This document shows positions 14,917 to 23,650 of a DNA stretch of 42,688 nucleotides, piece by piece. Below the pieces are notes generated by a model. The model had not been told where the DNA came from. It saw only the letters and a list, made by a program, of their open reading frames with translations, and made no database searches. The position numbers were made by a program, and so were the translations under genes. Within the stretch, counting starts at the first letter, position 1, and each line of letters opens with the position of its first letter. Source of the stretch: a virus; the IMG/VR virus record IMGVR_UViG_3300048589_000195, positions 1 to 42,688 of that record; one strand, given 5' to 3'.

Positions 14917-15561
14917 ATGCCTTCGATAGGAACAGCCCCGATTCGCACATCTACCGCTCGCGTCCCGCGCAACCGGATCGCGTCGAGGATCTCGGTAGGT
15001 GACCGGATAGGTCGCCTGACGGTACTTTCCGAGAACGGTCGAAACCGATTCGGTCAACGGGCCTTGCTGGTCAGGTGTTCTTGCGGACGCGAGGTGGGCA
15101 CTCTTGAGGTTCACCTCCAGCGCGTCACGAAAATAGAAAAGTCATGCGGCTGCGCGAAGAACCACGGCCAATCTGAAGCGCCGACTTACTCGACATGGAA
15201 GGCGATGATGGCCCGGTGTTACAGCCCAAAATCGCCGAGCTACGCGAACTACGGAGGCCGGGGGATATTTGTCGTGCAGGAGTGGCACGACTTCGCTGTT
15301 TTTCTACGGGACATGGGGGAGCGCCCATTCGGTTGCAGCATCGACCGCGTTGACGGCAACGGCCCTTATGCCCCGTGGAACTGCAAATGGTCGAACGCGA
15401 CGGAACAGGCGTTAAACAGACGGACCAATATCGTCGTCGAGATCAACGGCGTGTCGCGCCCACTGTCTGTCTGGGCCGAGATACTTGGCGCCAACTACAG
15501 CACGGTCAAGAGCAGGGTCCGGAGAGGATGGGGCCCCCTCAGAGCGCTGGAAGCGACATGA
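14917..15561 (+). CDS. HNH-family homing endonuclease on the opposite strand (214 aa)
   Basis: Residues 26-80 hold one zinc-knuckle domain (RCSCG at 53-57 and SCGC at 76-79), the same domain that occurs twice in the protein at 2145-2579. Residues 91-165 are an HNH-type nuclease core as found in phage selfish endonucleases: YSTWKAMMARCYSPKSPSYA, then NYGGRGI, then SIDRVDGNGPYAPWNCKW. The end (SVWAEILGANYSTVKSRVRR) is a helix-turn-helix that would bind DNA. The gene lies between the fibre and ejection genes but points the other way. Its ATG is preceded by TTAATCC, and the same TTAATCCATG recurs at 15575-15584 just after its stop. Confidence 0.87.
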   Translation: MPSIGTAPIRTSTARVPRNRIASRISVGDRIGRLTVLSENGRNRFGQRALLVRCSCGREVGTLEVHLQRVTKIEKSCGCAKNHGQSEAPTYSTWKAMMARCYSPKSPSYANYGGRGIFVVQEWHDFAVFLRDMGERPFGCSIDRVDGNGPYAPWNCKWSNATEQALNRRTNIVVEINGVSRPLSVWAEILGANYSTVKSRVRRGWGPLRALEAT

Positions 15562-15581
15562 AAAGAAGGCGAGGTTAATCC

Positions 15582-15743
15582 ATGTCCGATGACGAATTGC
15601 GCATTGCGCTCGCCAGCTTCGGCATGGGGCTGATGGTCGTGCTCAAGCCGCAGATCCGGCGAGCCTTCCAGTGGGCGTGCTACCGGGTCGGCTGGGTCGC
15701 CGGCCGGATCGTGTTACTCGGCCGCCAGTTGCGGCGCCAGTAG
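15582..15743 (+). CDS. Small basic protein on the plus strand after the HNH gene (53 aa)
   Basis: A 53-codon frame starting MSDDELRIALASFGMGLMVV and ending GRQLRRQ. Almost every third codon base is G or C, the pattern of genuine genes in this genome. GAGG at 15571-15574 lies seven bases before the ATG. The protein has a hydrophobic stretch (about 8-21) and a second (about 32-48), with basic residues between, so it may sit at a membrane. It overlaps the 3' end of the ejection-protein gene on the other strand by 30 bases. It probably predates the HNH insertion, whose flanking repeat copies its start region. Function unknown. Confidence 0.5.
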   Translation: MSDDELRIALASFGMGLMVVLKPQIRRAFQWACYRVGWVAGRIVLLGRQLRRQ

Positions 15744-17438
15744 CGTTCCCATCGCGGGCGTGAGCGCACGAATACCGTCTGCGGTGGCTTTGAAGCCCTG
15801 CCCTTGCCGGCCGGCAAGCATCTGCGCGACGAACCGCTGCACGCCGGGGGCGTACATCGCAGCCGGGATTGCGCCGGCCGCCACGGCGGTCGGGTTGATC
15901 GCAGCGCCGGCAGCCAGCCCACCACCGGCCATGATGTTCGTGAGCAGCCGACCAGGCGTGCCGCTGTCGGGCACCGTCTGCGAGAGCACGGACTTCGCCG
16001 GCTCGGACAGGTCTTGCATGACCGCCGTGCCGCGCGAGAACCCGGCCTTGTTCCTGCGCGGATCGAGCGCCTTGACGGCGCCCTGTAGCTGCGCGCCAGT
16101 GAACACGCCTTCGTCCGCCCCGGTCGCCGCTGCCGCACGCTGCACGCGCAGGAAGTTCGACCATGCCTCGTTCACGCGCTTGAGTTCGCCGGAAACGCCT
16201 GGCGGCGCGGCGCGATCGAGCCAGGTGCGAAGCGCGTTGCGCGCCTCTTGCACGGCCTCGCCCAGCACGCGCTTGTCGTAGTCGTCGCTACGCCGGAGCC
16301 CGGCGGCAAGCTGGCCCAGGTTGCTCTCTGCCTTCTTCACCGCATCGCCGGTTAGCCGGCCGTACTGCGTGCGGCTAAGAATCTCGTTCGTCACGATGTC
16401 GTCGAGCCGGCCAGCGATTTCCTTCGGCTGGTTGGCGAGCAGGCCGCGCAGGCTCGACAGCTCTCCGAGCAGTTGATCGTCGACCGCAGGCGCGCCGACG
16501 CGATCGAGCACCTTGCGGTAAGCCGCCGAGAGCATGTCGTCGGTGACTTGCACGGCGTCACGGCCCACGGCGGTCCCGGCCGGCAGCTTTTCGCCGAGCG
16601 GGCGCAGCACCCGGTTATAGGCCGCCTCGTTCATCTGACGAAGCGCGCGCCGCTGCCCTGCCTTGATCGAATCGCCCACGAGCGGCAGGCTGGTGAGCTT
16701 CTCTTCGGTCGACTTCCACGCGCCACCCAGCACCTGGCCGGGCGTCGGCGTGACGCCTTCCTTCATCAGCGTCTGCACGTTGGCCGACGACTTCGGGCTG
16801 ACGATGCGCGCGATGCCGGCGGCCACGGGTGCCGCGGCCGCGCCGAATGCCGCCCCGGTGCCGACCTGCTTCGCCTTCGCGCCCCAGAAGTCGCCGTCCG
16901 CCGCGTCGGTTGGCTGAAATGCACTCATTACGCCACCACCGGCCGCCGACAGCGCCGTGCGCGCGCCAAGGCCTAGCCCGGCACCCGCCGGGATCGCCGC
17001 CGCCAGTGGTGCGCCAGCCAGCAGGTTGCCGACCAGGCGCGAGCCGTCGAAGCCCTCGCGCCCGGCGCGCCAGTTCTGCTGATAGTCCTGCTTGGCGCCC
17101 TTGTTGATGCCCTCGACGCGGGCGACCTCGCCCTTGGCCCACTGGTCGAGCCCTTCCCACGAATCAGGAATCGCCGCCTCGACGCCGCGCACGAGCAGCT
17201 GCGCGCCGCCGTCCATGATGTCGCGCGCACCGCGCACCACGCCGCCCAGGGGCGACGTTTGCCACCAGCCAGCTGGCTCGGGCTGCGGGGGCGTCTCGGC
17301 CGGCGCAAGCGGCGCGAGGCTCACGGCCCCGCCGGCAGGCGGCGCCACCTCGGCAGGCTTCACGACCGGATCGGCTTCCCACGGCCGCGCAGGCTGCCGG
17401 GCCGGCGCGACGATCGGGTCTTTCTCCCACGGTTTCAC
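15714..17438 (-). CDS. Probable DNA-ejection (internal virion) protein (574 aa)
   Basis: I chose GTG 17438, which overlaps the preceding stop (GTGA) and begins MKPWEKDPIVAPARQPARPW, a proline-rich opening with two PWE(K/A)DP(I/V)V copies. Glycine/alanine-rich hydrophobic stretches follow (about residues 135-225, e.g. LLAGAPLAAAIPAGAGLGLG), then long helices (about 240-490), then another Gly/Ala-rich stretch (TNIMAGGGLAAGAAINPTAV). Large helical proteins with membrane-seeking Gly/Ala segments placed after the tail-hub genes are typical of ejected proteins of podoviruses (the P22 gp7/gp16/gp20 set). The exact counterpart is not identifiable by eye. Confidence 0.65.
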   Translation of the reverse strand: MKPWEKDPIVAPARQPARPWEADPVVKPAEVAPPAGGAVSLAPLAPAETPPQPEPAGWWQTSPLGGVVRGARDIMDGGAQLLVRGVEAAIPDSWEGLDQWAKGEVARVEGINKGAKQDYQQNWRAGREGFDGSRLVGNLLAGAPLAAAIPAGAGLGLGARTALSAAGGGVMSAFQPTDAADGDFWGAKAKQVGTGAAFGAAAAPVAAGIARIVSPKSSANVQTLMKEGVTPTPGQVLGGAWKSTEEKLTSLPLVGDSIKAGQRRALRQMNEAAYNRVLRPLGEKLPAGTAVGRDAVQVTDDMLSAAYRKVLDRVGAPAVDDQLLGELSSLRGLLANQPKEIAGRLDDIVTNEILSRTQYGRLTGDAVKKAESNLGQLAAGLRRSDDYDKRVLGEAVQEARNALRTWLDRAAPPGVSGELKRVNEAWSNFLRVQRAAAATGADEGVFTGAQLQGAVKALDPRRNKAGFSRGTAVMQDLSEPAKSVLSQTVPDSGTPGRLLTNIMAGGGLAAGAAINPTAVAAGAIPAAMYAPGVQRFVAQMLAGRQGQGFKATADGIRALTPAMGTLLAPQLAAE

Positions 17439-19132
17439 TGCGGCTTCCTCCGCTCGTTGCCGTCCGGGTCGATGTACCGCGCGCCCGGTGGCAGCGCGGC
17501 GTAGTCCTCGTCGGTCATCACCTGCGGCAGGCCCTCGTTCACCGCGGCCTCGCCGGTCGTGCCGCCGACGCCGTTGACGTCGAGCCTCAGCGGCGGCGCA
17601 GAAGGCGCAGGCTGCTCGCCCCACGTTCCCGTCGCCCCACCCGGGCGCGGCGCGGCCGGCGGCTGCTCGCCCTCGGGATACCAGCCCGGGTCGCCGGGCC
17701 GAAGAATGCCCGTCGGCGTGATGACGCGGCCATCTGGCCAGCGCATGCCGTCGTAGATGCTCGGCTCCGGCGCCGCATTACCCGGCCGTGCGCCGATTGC
17801 CGCTGGCGCGCTGCGAAGCTGAGTCGTGTCCAGCGGCCCGGCGCCGTAGTTGCGGCGGATCGCGTCGATCTTGAACTGGCGCTCGGCAACTGCGCGCTGG
17901 TTGATCGCGCGAATTTCGGCCAAGCGCTGGCGCACCAGGTTCACGTCGGTCGGGTTCTTGATGAGCTCGTTCCAGGCCCTCTGCGAGTCGCCTTCGGTCT
18001 GCACACCCTTGTTCAGACGCAGCGAGTCGTTGCGCAGCTTCTCCAGCGTGGCGAGGAAAGAAGCATAGTTCGTGCTGTTCTCGCTCGGCATTCCGGCCCA
18101 GTTACGCGCCTCGCTCTTCCAGTTTTCAGCCCGACCGAGCTCAAGCTTTCCGCTGGCCAGCTGCGCATCGATAGCGCCAAGATCCTTGTCCAGGTTCGAC
18201 GCCATGCCGATGCCTTCGAGCTCTTCCTGCTGCATCCTCAGCGCGGCGGGCGGGAGCGGGCGATCCTGACCGCCAGCGCCAGGCTTGTCCGCCGGCCCGC
18301 CCGGGATCGGTTCGAGCGTCTCGCCGTCCGGCCCCCAGCGGTAGCCGATTGGCGCGCGGCCGACCACGCCAGCACCGCTCGGCGCCATGGGCGCGCCCGG
18401 AGTCGTTCGGTCCCGCTGCGCCGCCAACGCGTTCGACGCGCCCGCCGACGCCCAATGAGACCCGGCCTGCGCGTTGTTCTCGCCGATCACCGACTGCTGT
18501 AGCGGCTGGTTGATGTTCATCTTGCCGGTGAGCGTGCCGAACGTGCCCAGCCCGCCCGGCATGCTCTCGAACAGCTTTGGCGCATCCTTGCCGGTGCCGG
18601 CGTTGAGCATGAAGGCGGCGGTCACAGGATCCGTGCCGGCCACCTCCGGCGCGCGCAGGCGCTGCGCGCTCGATCCGGCATCGAACACCACGTCGGCCAG
18701 GTCCTTGCCGCCGGTTTCCTTGTCCGCGAGGCTGGTGGCGAAGATGCCGGCCAGCGTCTCGCCCGCGAGCCGCGCCTGGTCGGGGTTGGCGTACTGCGGA
18801 GGCGCGAACGGCCCGCCCTCGGCCCGCCTGACGTGCGCGCGGGCCGCTTCCGGCGGGATGGTCGGGTCGCGCAGCAGCAACATGCGCTGCTGCGTGCCGG
18901 AGTCGCCCCGGGAGCGCCGGGCTTCGAGCGCCGCCTGCTGCATCTGCTGGTCGAGCGCGAGCTTGCCCCGCTCGGCCTCGGCCCGTGCGTCGTTCACGCC
19001 GATCGTCGAGCGCGCCACGTCCATCCGCGTAAGGCGGTCCATCTCGCGGTCGTAGGCGTCCTGCTCAGACATCCCCCCGCCCAGGCCCATCAGCGCCCGG
19101 GTGTTCGGCATTGCGTAGCGCGTGCGCATCAT
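17435..19132 (-). CDS. Probable internal virion/ejection protein (565 aa)
   Basis: Mostly helical N-terminal half rich in Gln, Ala and Arg (DNARAEAERGKLALDQQMQQ region), a middle with the block GYRWGPDGETLEPIPGGPAD, a second helical region (about 300-430), and a proline/glycine-rich end closing with VMTDEDYAALPPGARYIDPD. The GYRW..DG.TLEPIPGGPAD block and the DYxALPxGAxYxxPDG ending recur in structural proteins of many phages of this type, near the ends of large ejection proteins. No enzymatic domain is apparent. It overlaps both neighbours by four bases in the row of three internal proteins (15714-19749). Confidence 0.66.
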   Translation of the reverse strand: MMRTRYAMPNTRALMGLGGGMSEQDAYDREMDRLTRMDVARSTIGVNDARAEAERGKLALDQQMQQAALEARRSRGDSGTQQRMLLLRDPTIPPEAARAHVRRAEGGPFAPPQYANPDQARLAGETLAGIFATSLADKETGGKDLADVVFDAGSSAQRLRAPEVAGTDPVTAAFMLNAGTGKDAPKLFESMPGGLGTFGTLTGKMNINQPLQQSVIGENNAQAGSHWASAGASNALAAQRDRTTPGAPMAPSGAGVVGRAPIGYRWGPDGETLEPIPGGPADKPGAGGQDRPLPPAALRMQQEELEGIGMASNLDKDLGAIDAQLASGKLELGRAENWKSEARNWAGMPSENSTNYASFLATLEKLRNDSLRLNKGVQTEGDSQRAWNELIKNPTDVNLVRQRLAEIRAINQRAVAERQFKIDAIRRNYGAGPLDTTQLRSAPAAIGARPGNAAPEPSIYDGMRWPDGRVITPTGILRPGDPGWYPEGEQPPAAPRPGGATGTWGEQPAPSAPPLRLDVNGVGGTTGEAAVNEGLPQVMTDEDYAALPPGARYIDPDGNERRKPQ

Positions 19133-19749
19133 CGCCCCCAGATCGAACCGTTGAGTCCCGTCACGCGCGAGGCCGCGCGCCCGAGCATCGGCGAAGCGGC
19201 CTGCAGCAGCGTCCCGCCGACCATCGTGCCGGCGTTCACCCGGCCCGCGTTCGTGATCCCTCGGTCGGAGGCCCGCGCGGCGTTGCGCATGATCGAGGTG
19301 ATGTCGTCCATCCCGCTCGCGGCGTTCGCGCCCTGCAAGCCCTGCTCGAACATGAGCCGCTGCCCGCCGCCCGCGCGCGCCGTCATCCCCGCTTCGGCAA
19401 TCGCGCGCTGCAACTCGTCGGCGGCGCGCTTGGCCATCTCGGTGTCGTAGGTCGGCGAGGCGCCGGCCGGGCGCGCCACCTGGGCGCTGGCCGCCTCGCG
19501 CGCGACGCCTTCCAGGCGCTGCTGCTGGGGCTGGATCACCTGGGCAAGCTGCTGTTCGGTCTGCGGCACGGCCATTCGCTGGGCCTGTTCCATCACCATC
19601 GCCTGCCGGCGCCTGGCGAGTGCGTCCTGCTCGGCCTGCGCGGCGGCAATGGCCGCGGCCTGCCGGGTCTGCGCCTGGCGCTGCTCGCGCTGCTGGATCG
19701 CTGTTCCGCCCAGCGAGGCGAGCATCTCGAATGCGGTCGTCCAGTCCAT
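19129..19749 (-). CDS. Probable internal virion protein, helical (206 aa)
   Basis: Starts at ATG 19749 behind GAGGTAACGGC. The protein begins MDWTTAFEMLASLGGTAIQQ and contains a long Gln/Ala/Arg-rich helix (residues 20-75) and then a Gly/Ala-rich region with likely amphipathic helices (ASGMDDITSIMRNAARASD). The opening recalls small phage proteins of the P22 gp7/T7 gp14 kind that are ejected first and insert into the outer membrane, but the similarity is one of style. It stands at the head of the three-gene row of ejection candidates. Confidence 0.6.
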   Translation of the reverse strand: MDWTTAFEMLASLGGTAIQQREQRQAQTRQAAAIAAAQAEQDALARRRQAMVMEQAQRMAVPQTEQQLAQVIQPQQQRLEGVAREAASAQVARPAGASPTYDTEMAKRAADELQRAIAEAGMTARAGGGQRLMFEQGLQGANAASGMDDITSIMRNAARASDRGITNAGRVNAGTMVGGTLLQAASPMLGRAASRVTGLNGSIWGR

Positions 19750-19753
19750 GCCG

Positions 19754-21013
19754 TTACCTCGTGATCGTGCCGCTGTAGGAAGACGGCGTGCGGTAGGTGC
19801 CCCAATCCTGGCGGGCGCGCTGCTTGGCCGCGTTCGTCTCGAATCGCTGGATCGCCGGCATGACCGCGCCCGAATAGGCGTCGATCGCGTCGAACCGCTG
19901 GTCGTTGCGCGCCGCGGTCAGGTTGTCCTGCATCGTGGCGAGAGCGGACTGCGTGGCATCGGCCGAGCCCAGCCCCGAGCGCATCTGCGAGATCAGGTTC
20001 AGGCGCGTGCGTTCGTCGTTGGCGCGCATCTCGTCGGCGCGGCCCTGCGCGGTGTTGCTCGCGTCCATCAGCGCGCGCCCGAACTCCCGCTGCTCGAGCC
20101 CCTTGTTGCTCACGTCGACCGAGCCACCCGTCAGGCCGGTGCGCGCGGCGCCGAACCGCAGCTTGCGCAGCGTGTCCTCGCGTCGCTCGCCAAGCCGCGA
20201 CGCCTGCAGGTCGTACACGTCTTTTCGCACCGTGTCGTAGATGCCGTCGCGGTTGCCGAAAAGGCTGTTGATCTTGCCGATCGAGTCCTGCAGTGCCGCC
20301 TCGCCGGTGTCCTGCACCGGGACATTCGGCGCGGACGGTGCGCCGCCGGCGCCGCCCAGCAGCGGCGTGAGCTTGGACAGGTCCGAGAGCTTCATGCCGC
20401 CGGGAAGCAGCTTCGACAGGCCGCCTGCGGCCGCGCCGCCGGCAGCGCCGCCGATCAGGCCGGCATTCGTGAGCCCCGCGCCGACCGTACCGGGCATGTA
20501 GGACATCGCCGCGGTGCTTGACCCGGCAGGGATGCCCGAGAGCGTCAGGCCCGAGCCCGGGATCGACGACATGCCTCCCGGGATCGCGTAGCCCGCGCCT
20601 CCGGCACTTCCCGCCGCTGTCGTGCCCGCTCCGCCGGCCGCCGCCGCCTCGCCGCCCATGCCTGGCAGGAAACCGCCGGCACCTAGCGCAGCCGCGCCCA
20701 AGACCAGCGCAGGTGCCATGCTCAAAGCCCGATCCGTCCAGCTCGTGCGGTCCTCTTTCCAGCGCACGCCCTGCAGGCTGCCGTCCGGGCCGAAGTCGCC
20801 CACGTACATGCCGGGCTTGCCGTCCGGGCCGGTCGTGAGCTCAGTCAGGCCCGAGTAGTAGCTGCCGGTGTTCGGGTCGTAGTTCAGGCGCAGCCCGCCC
20901 ACGTCCGCATAGCCGGCCTGGCGGCCGTCGTAGGGGTCGACCGCCTGCTGCACAGGCCCCACGCCCCCGGCGTACTGCGCCCTGAGCGCCGCGATGATCT
21001 CTTCTGGCGTCAT
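19754..21013 (-). CDS. Hypothetical virion protein with Gly/Ala-rich centre (419 aa)
   Basis: N-terminus MTPEEIIAALRAQYAGG, then a Gly-Tyr-rich beta-like region (DVGGLRLNYDPNTGSYYSGL), then a strongly Gly/Ala/Ser-rich stretch (about residues 100-190: GGEAAAAGGAGTTAAGSAGG) that could enter membranes. The C-terminal 200 residues are helical and charged (GERREDTLRKLRFGAARTGL; GRADEMRANDERTRLNLISQ) and end TPSSYSGTITR. It is the first of four genes of the ejection type and overlaps the tail-hub gene by four bases. No family assigned. Confidence 0.6.
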   Translation of the reverse strand: MTPEEIIAALRAQYAGGVGPVQQAVDPYDGRQAGYADVGGLRLNYDPNTGSYYSGLTELTTGPDGKPGMYVGDFGPDGSLQGVRWKEDRTSWTDRALSMAPALVLGAAALGAGGFLPGMGGEAAAAGGAGTTAAGSAGGAGYAIPGGMSSIPGSGLTLSGIPAGSSTAAMSYMPGTVGAGLTNAGLIGGAAGGAAAGGLSKLLPGGMKLSDLSKLTPLLGGAGGAPSAPNVPVQDTGEAALQDSIGKINSLFGNRDGIYDTVRKDVYDLQASRLGERREDTLRKLRFGAARTGLTGGSVDVSNKGLEQREFGRALMDASNTAQGRADEMRANDERTRLNLISQMRSGLGSADATQSALATMQDNLTAARNDQRFDAIDAYSGAVMPAIQRFETNAAKQRARQDWGTYRTPSSYSGTITR

Positions 21014-22566
21014 CCGTAGACCCCCAGGTTGTCGAAGTGGTAGACGAGCGCCGACAGCTCGAAGTGCTCGGCGACCTGGTGCTCGAGCCGCGCGGCGATC
21101 GACGGCGCCATCAGGCCGACCGGGATCATCCCTTCGGGCCGGCTGTCGTCCGGCTGACCGGTCAACAGGATCGGCCCCGCTTCGAACAGCTCGCCGCCGG
21201 TGTCCGAGCGGAACAGGTGCGTGATCGAGAACTCGCGATCGGCGCCGGCGATCGTTTCCTCGTCCGTGCGGTGCGCCACCACGTCCATGCCGTGGATCTG
21301 CTTGAGGCTGCCGGGAGCCTTCATGTCGAGGAACGGCGTCTCGATCGTGATCGCCGGCACCGACTTCCCCTCGTCTGGGAAAGCCTCTGCCCAGCCGATC
21401 GGGTCGCGGTCGATGCCCAAGGCAGTCACCGCGGCCGCCGCGTCGTCGTCGACCGGATAGGACTGGTCGAGCTCATAGATGTCGCCGTCAGCCGAGCGCA
21501 GGTAGGCCGAGCCGGCGAAGTCCGCCGCCCCGGCAATCGCCCACGGGAACGTGTACTCGGACCAGGCGTAGACCTTCGCCGTGCGCGAGAACGAGTAGAT
21601 CAGCGCCCGCGCGCCGCGGATGAGCCAGAACTGGCCCAGGCTCGGGAAGTAGCGCGCGAGCAGCGGGTTGCCGTCAGCGACCAGCAGCTCGATTGCCCTG
21701 CGGTCGATCGGCACGCCGACGTCCAGGTCCATGGCGTTGCCGTTCTGGCTGTTCAGGACGATCGAGCGCACGCCAGACGGAGACATGAAGAAAAGGTCGT
21801 TGCCGACGTTCGCGCCCGTGTCGCCGGCCACCTGGCCCACGGCAATGGTCTTGTCGAATGCCATCGCGGCCGGATCCGGGTCGACCGTCCAGAGTTGCGC
21901 CGCATCGCCCATCGAGACGACGAGGAAGCCCTCGAACTCGCCCAGGGCGGCCACCGTCGACAGGCTGCGCGTCTTGCGGTTCGTCGACAGGAACCCGGCG
22001 TCGTCGGTGAGCGTCCAGTCTTTCGGGTCGTCGGTCGCAGAGAATCGGGTCACGCCGTCGGATGCGCCGCCGAACACCTTGGACGCGATCGGAATCGCCG
22101 TCTGGCCGTTCGGGCAGTTCGGGTCGGCGATCATGTTGTCGGCCGAGCCGTCGGCGTAGAAGTGCCGCGTGCCGATGTCTGTCTCGGCCACCGCGTACAT
22201 GCTGCCGGCGAACTGGAAGGCCGTGTGGATCTCGGTGATCGTGTTCCCGGGCGCGCCGCCCCCTGCGACCTGCAGCTTCGTGGTCACGAACTGGTCAGCG
22301 TCCTGCACGAACGCGACCGAGGTCGGGTGCTGCACGTCCTCGTTGGCGGCGCCCCAGAAGCCGGTGAGGTAGCCCGGGCCGGTGTACAGACCCTTGACAC
22401 CCGGACCCCATGACCAGCGGTAGCGCGCGCCTGGGCGCTTGCGCACCGCCTTGCCGGGCGTCACGTAGGCGTTCTTCAGCTCGCGAAACCGGTTCGCGTC
22501 CTGAACCGCCGCCGGCCTCGACAGGTCGATTCCCCCGTCGAAGCGGCTGTAGACGATCTGGCTCAT
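21010..22566 (-). CDS. Tail hub / DNA-stabilisation protein, P22 gp10-like (518 aa)
   Basis: Start at ATG 22566 by overlap with the preceding stop. The N-terminus MSQIVYSRFDGGIDLSRPAA and the following RELKNAYVTPGKAVRKRPGA are the typical opening of podoviral proteins that plug the tail (xNFxGGIxxxxx...NxxxxxxGxxxKRPG). The rest shows repeated beta-rich units of a propeller: KVFGGASDGVTRFSATDDPK, FLVVSMGDAAQLWTVDPDP, NDLFFMSPSGVRSIV, QFWLIRGARALIYSFSRTAK. P22 gp10 and relatives sit below the portal and adaptor and keep DNA inside. The position after the adaptor supports this. Assignment by pattern and gene order. Confidence 0.72.
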   Translation of the reverse strand: MSQIVYSRFDGGIDLSRPAAVQDANRFRELKNAYVTPGKAVRKRPGARYRWSWGPGVKGLYTGPGYLTGFWGAANEDVQHPTSVAFVQDADQFVTTKLQVAGGGAPGNTITEIHTAFQFAGSMYAVAETDIGTRHFYADGSADNMIADPNCPNGQTAIPIASKVFGGASDGVTRFSATDDPKDWTLTDDAGFLSTNRKTRSLSTVAALGEFEGFLVVSMGDAAQLWTVDPDPAAMAFDKTIAVGQVAGDTGANVGNDLFFMSPSGVRSIVLNSQNGNAMDLDVGVPIDRRAIELLVADGNPLLARYFPSLGQFWLIRGARALIYSFSRTAKVYAWSEYTFPWAIAGAADFAGSAYLRSADGDIYELDQSYPVDDDAAAAVTALGIDRDPIGWAEAFPDEGKSVPAITIETPFLDMKAPGSLKQIHGMDVVAHRTDEETIAGADREFSITHLFRSDTGGELFEAGPILLTGQPDDSRPEGMIPVGLMAPSIAARLEHQVAEHFELSALVYHFDNLGVYG

Positions 22567-23267
22567 GCCGGATAGTCCGTCGGCGGAACGAGGTAGGCGA
22601 CGTCCTCGTCGAGGATCCGCGTGCCGCCGCGGGGCGTCACCACAGTCTTGCGGCGATGCCGGCCCTTGAGCTCCATGAGCATCGCCTCGAGCTGCTGCGC
22701 GTACTGCGGACCGTCCGGCTGGCGGTAGTGCAGCTTGGCGTTGGTCAGCGCGTGCAGGAACAGCGGCCCGGTCGGGATCGACGCGACGTGGTTGTCTTCG
22801 GTGAAGGGCAGCAGCGTGCGCACGTACTCGACGAGCATCCGGCCGTCGAGCAGCGGCTCGGGATGGATCTCGATCTGCACCTTCCAGGCGCTGGCCGCAT
22901 CCGCGTTCCACGAAACGTCGTAGCGCGTGGGCGTGGCCGGCGACGAGTACCAGTTGCGCCGATGCAGGTCGATGCCCTCGACGAGCGGCGTCCAGCGCCC
23001 GGCCTCCTCGATGGCGACCAGCGTGACCTTCTCCATGTTGCAGTCGGTCGGCAGGTCATACCAGACAGAGCCGTTCGCCACGGTGATGATCTTCCGGGCC
23101 CGCAGGTGCTTCCAGTCGGTCGCCTCGTAGAGCGCCTCCTGGGCGGACTGCAGGAAGGAATTCAGGATCGGCTTGTTGAAGCTGATCCCCGCCGCCCCGC
23201 CGATGCGCGCCTGCAGGTCGGTGCGCAGCGCCTCCAGCGTCTTGAACGGGGTGGCGGATTGCGTCAT
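22563..23267 (-). CDS. Head-tail adaptor protein (234 aa)
   Basis: The N-terminal half is helical, as in adaptor rings: FKTLEALRTDLQARIGG, then FLQSAQEALYEATDWKHL. A beta region follows with WYDLPTDCNMEKVTLVAIEE and a conserved-looking WYSSPATPTRYDVSW. The segment ALTNAKLHYRQPD near residue 170 is another helix. Podoviral adaptor proteins (P22 gp4/T7 gp11 type and SU10-like adaptors) share such a helix plus beta-sandwich plan and stand between coat and hub genes, as here. The ribosome binding sequence GAGGCG overlaps the end of the previous gene. Confidence 0.68.
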   Translation of the reverse strand: MTQSATPFKTLEALRTDLQARIGGAAGISFNKPILNSFLQSAQEALYEATDWKHLRARKIITVANGSVWYDLPTDCNMEKVTLVAIEEAGRWTPLVEGIDLHRRNWYSSPATPTRYDVSWNADAASAWKVQIEIHPEPLLDGRMLVEYVRTLLPFTEDNHVASIPTGPLFLHALTNAKLHYRQPDGPQYAQQLEAMLMELKGRHRRKTVVTPRGGTRILDEDVAYLVPPTDYPA

Positions 23268-23271
23268 GGGT

Positions 23272-23601
23272 TCACGCCTCGGCGGCGGCTCGCTTGCGCT
23301 TGGGCGCGCCGTTCAGGGCTTCCAGGTCCGAAAGGAACTGGCGGAAGTTCACATAGGCCAGGTCCACGAAGGCCCGGCCGCTGTCCGCGTCTCGCCCGTA
23401 CAGGCGCGCGAGCCGCTCGTATTCGATCTTGGGGTCGTCGATGTTGCGAACCTCGTCGCTCGTGTCGATCAGGTCGGTCTGCACCCGGCCTTCGCCGTGG
23501 ACCGCGATCAGAACCGGGATCTCGTGCTCGCCGACCTCGACGAACAGGGTTTCGGCCATGTCGCGCCGGATCGGGACGCGCTTCAGGGGCACTTGCATCA
23601 T
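23272..23601 (-). CDS. Small protein between capsid and adaptor genes (109 aa)
   Basis: I prefer the ATG at 23601 (protein begins MMQVPLKRVPIRRDMAETLF) with GGAG nine bases ahead; an upstream TTG at 23616 is less likely. Residues about 25-45 (EIPVLIAVHGEGRVQTD) look like a beta strand pair, then helices (YERLARLYGRDADSGRAFVD and NFRQFLSDLEALN) and a basic tail (KRKRAAAEA). It lies directly after the major capsid gene and a strong hairpin. It may be a head-completion or decoration protein; no family recognised. Confidence 0.62.
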   Translation of the reverse strand: MMQVPLKRVPIRRDMAETLFVEVGEHEIPVLIAVHGEGRVQTDLIDTSDEVRNIDDPKIEYERLARLYGRDADSGRAFVDLAYVNFRQFLSDLEALNGAPKRKRAAAEA

Positions 23602-23621
23602 GGGACGGCACTCCAAGAGAT

Positions 23622-23641
23622 GCGGGGGCCGAAGCCCCCGC
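23622..23641 (-). other. Strong UUCG-loop hairpin after the capsid gene
   Basis: Perfect arms GCGGGGGC and GCCCCCGC around CGAA (UUCG on the minus-strand RNA), ten bases past the capsid stop. No U tract follows in either direction, so it is better seen as an RNA-stabilising or partial-terminating hairpin. A near-identical one lies at 26673-26690. Confidence 0.7.
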
Positions 23642-23650
23642 GGTTGCGGA

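Noticed and set aside
13167-15002. Long plus-strand frame antisense to the tail fibre
   Set aside because: Arg-rich low-value translation opposite a fibre with collagen repeats and collar domain; a byproduct of GC-rich repeats.
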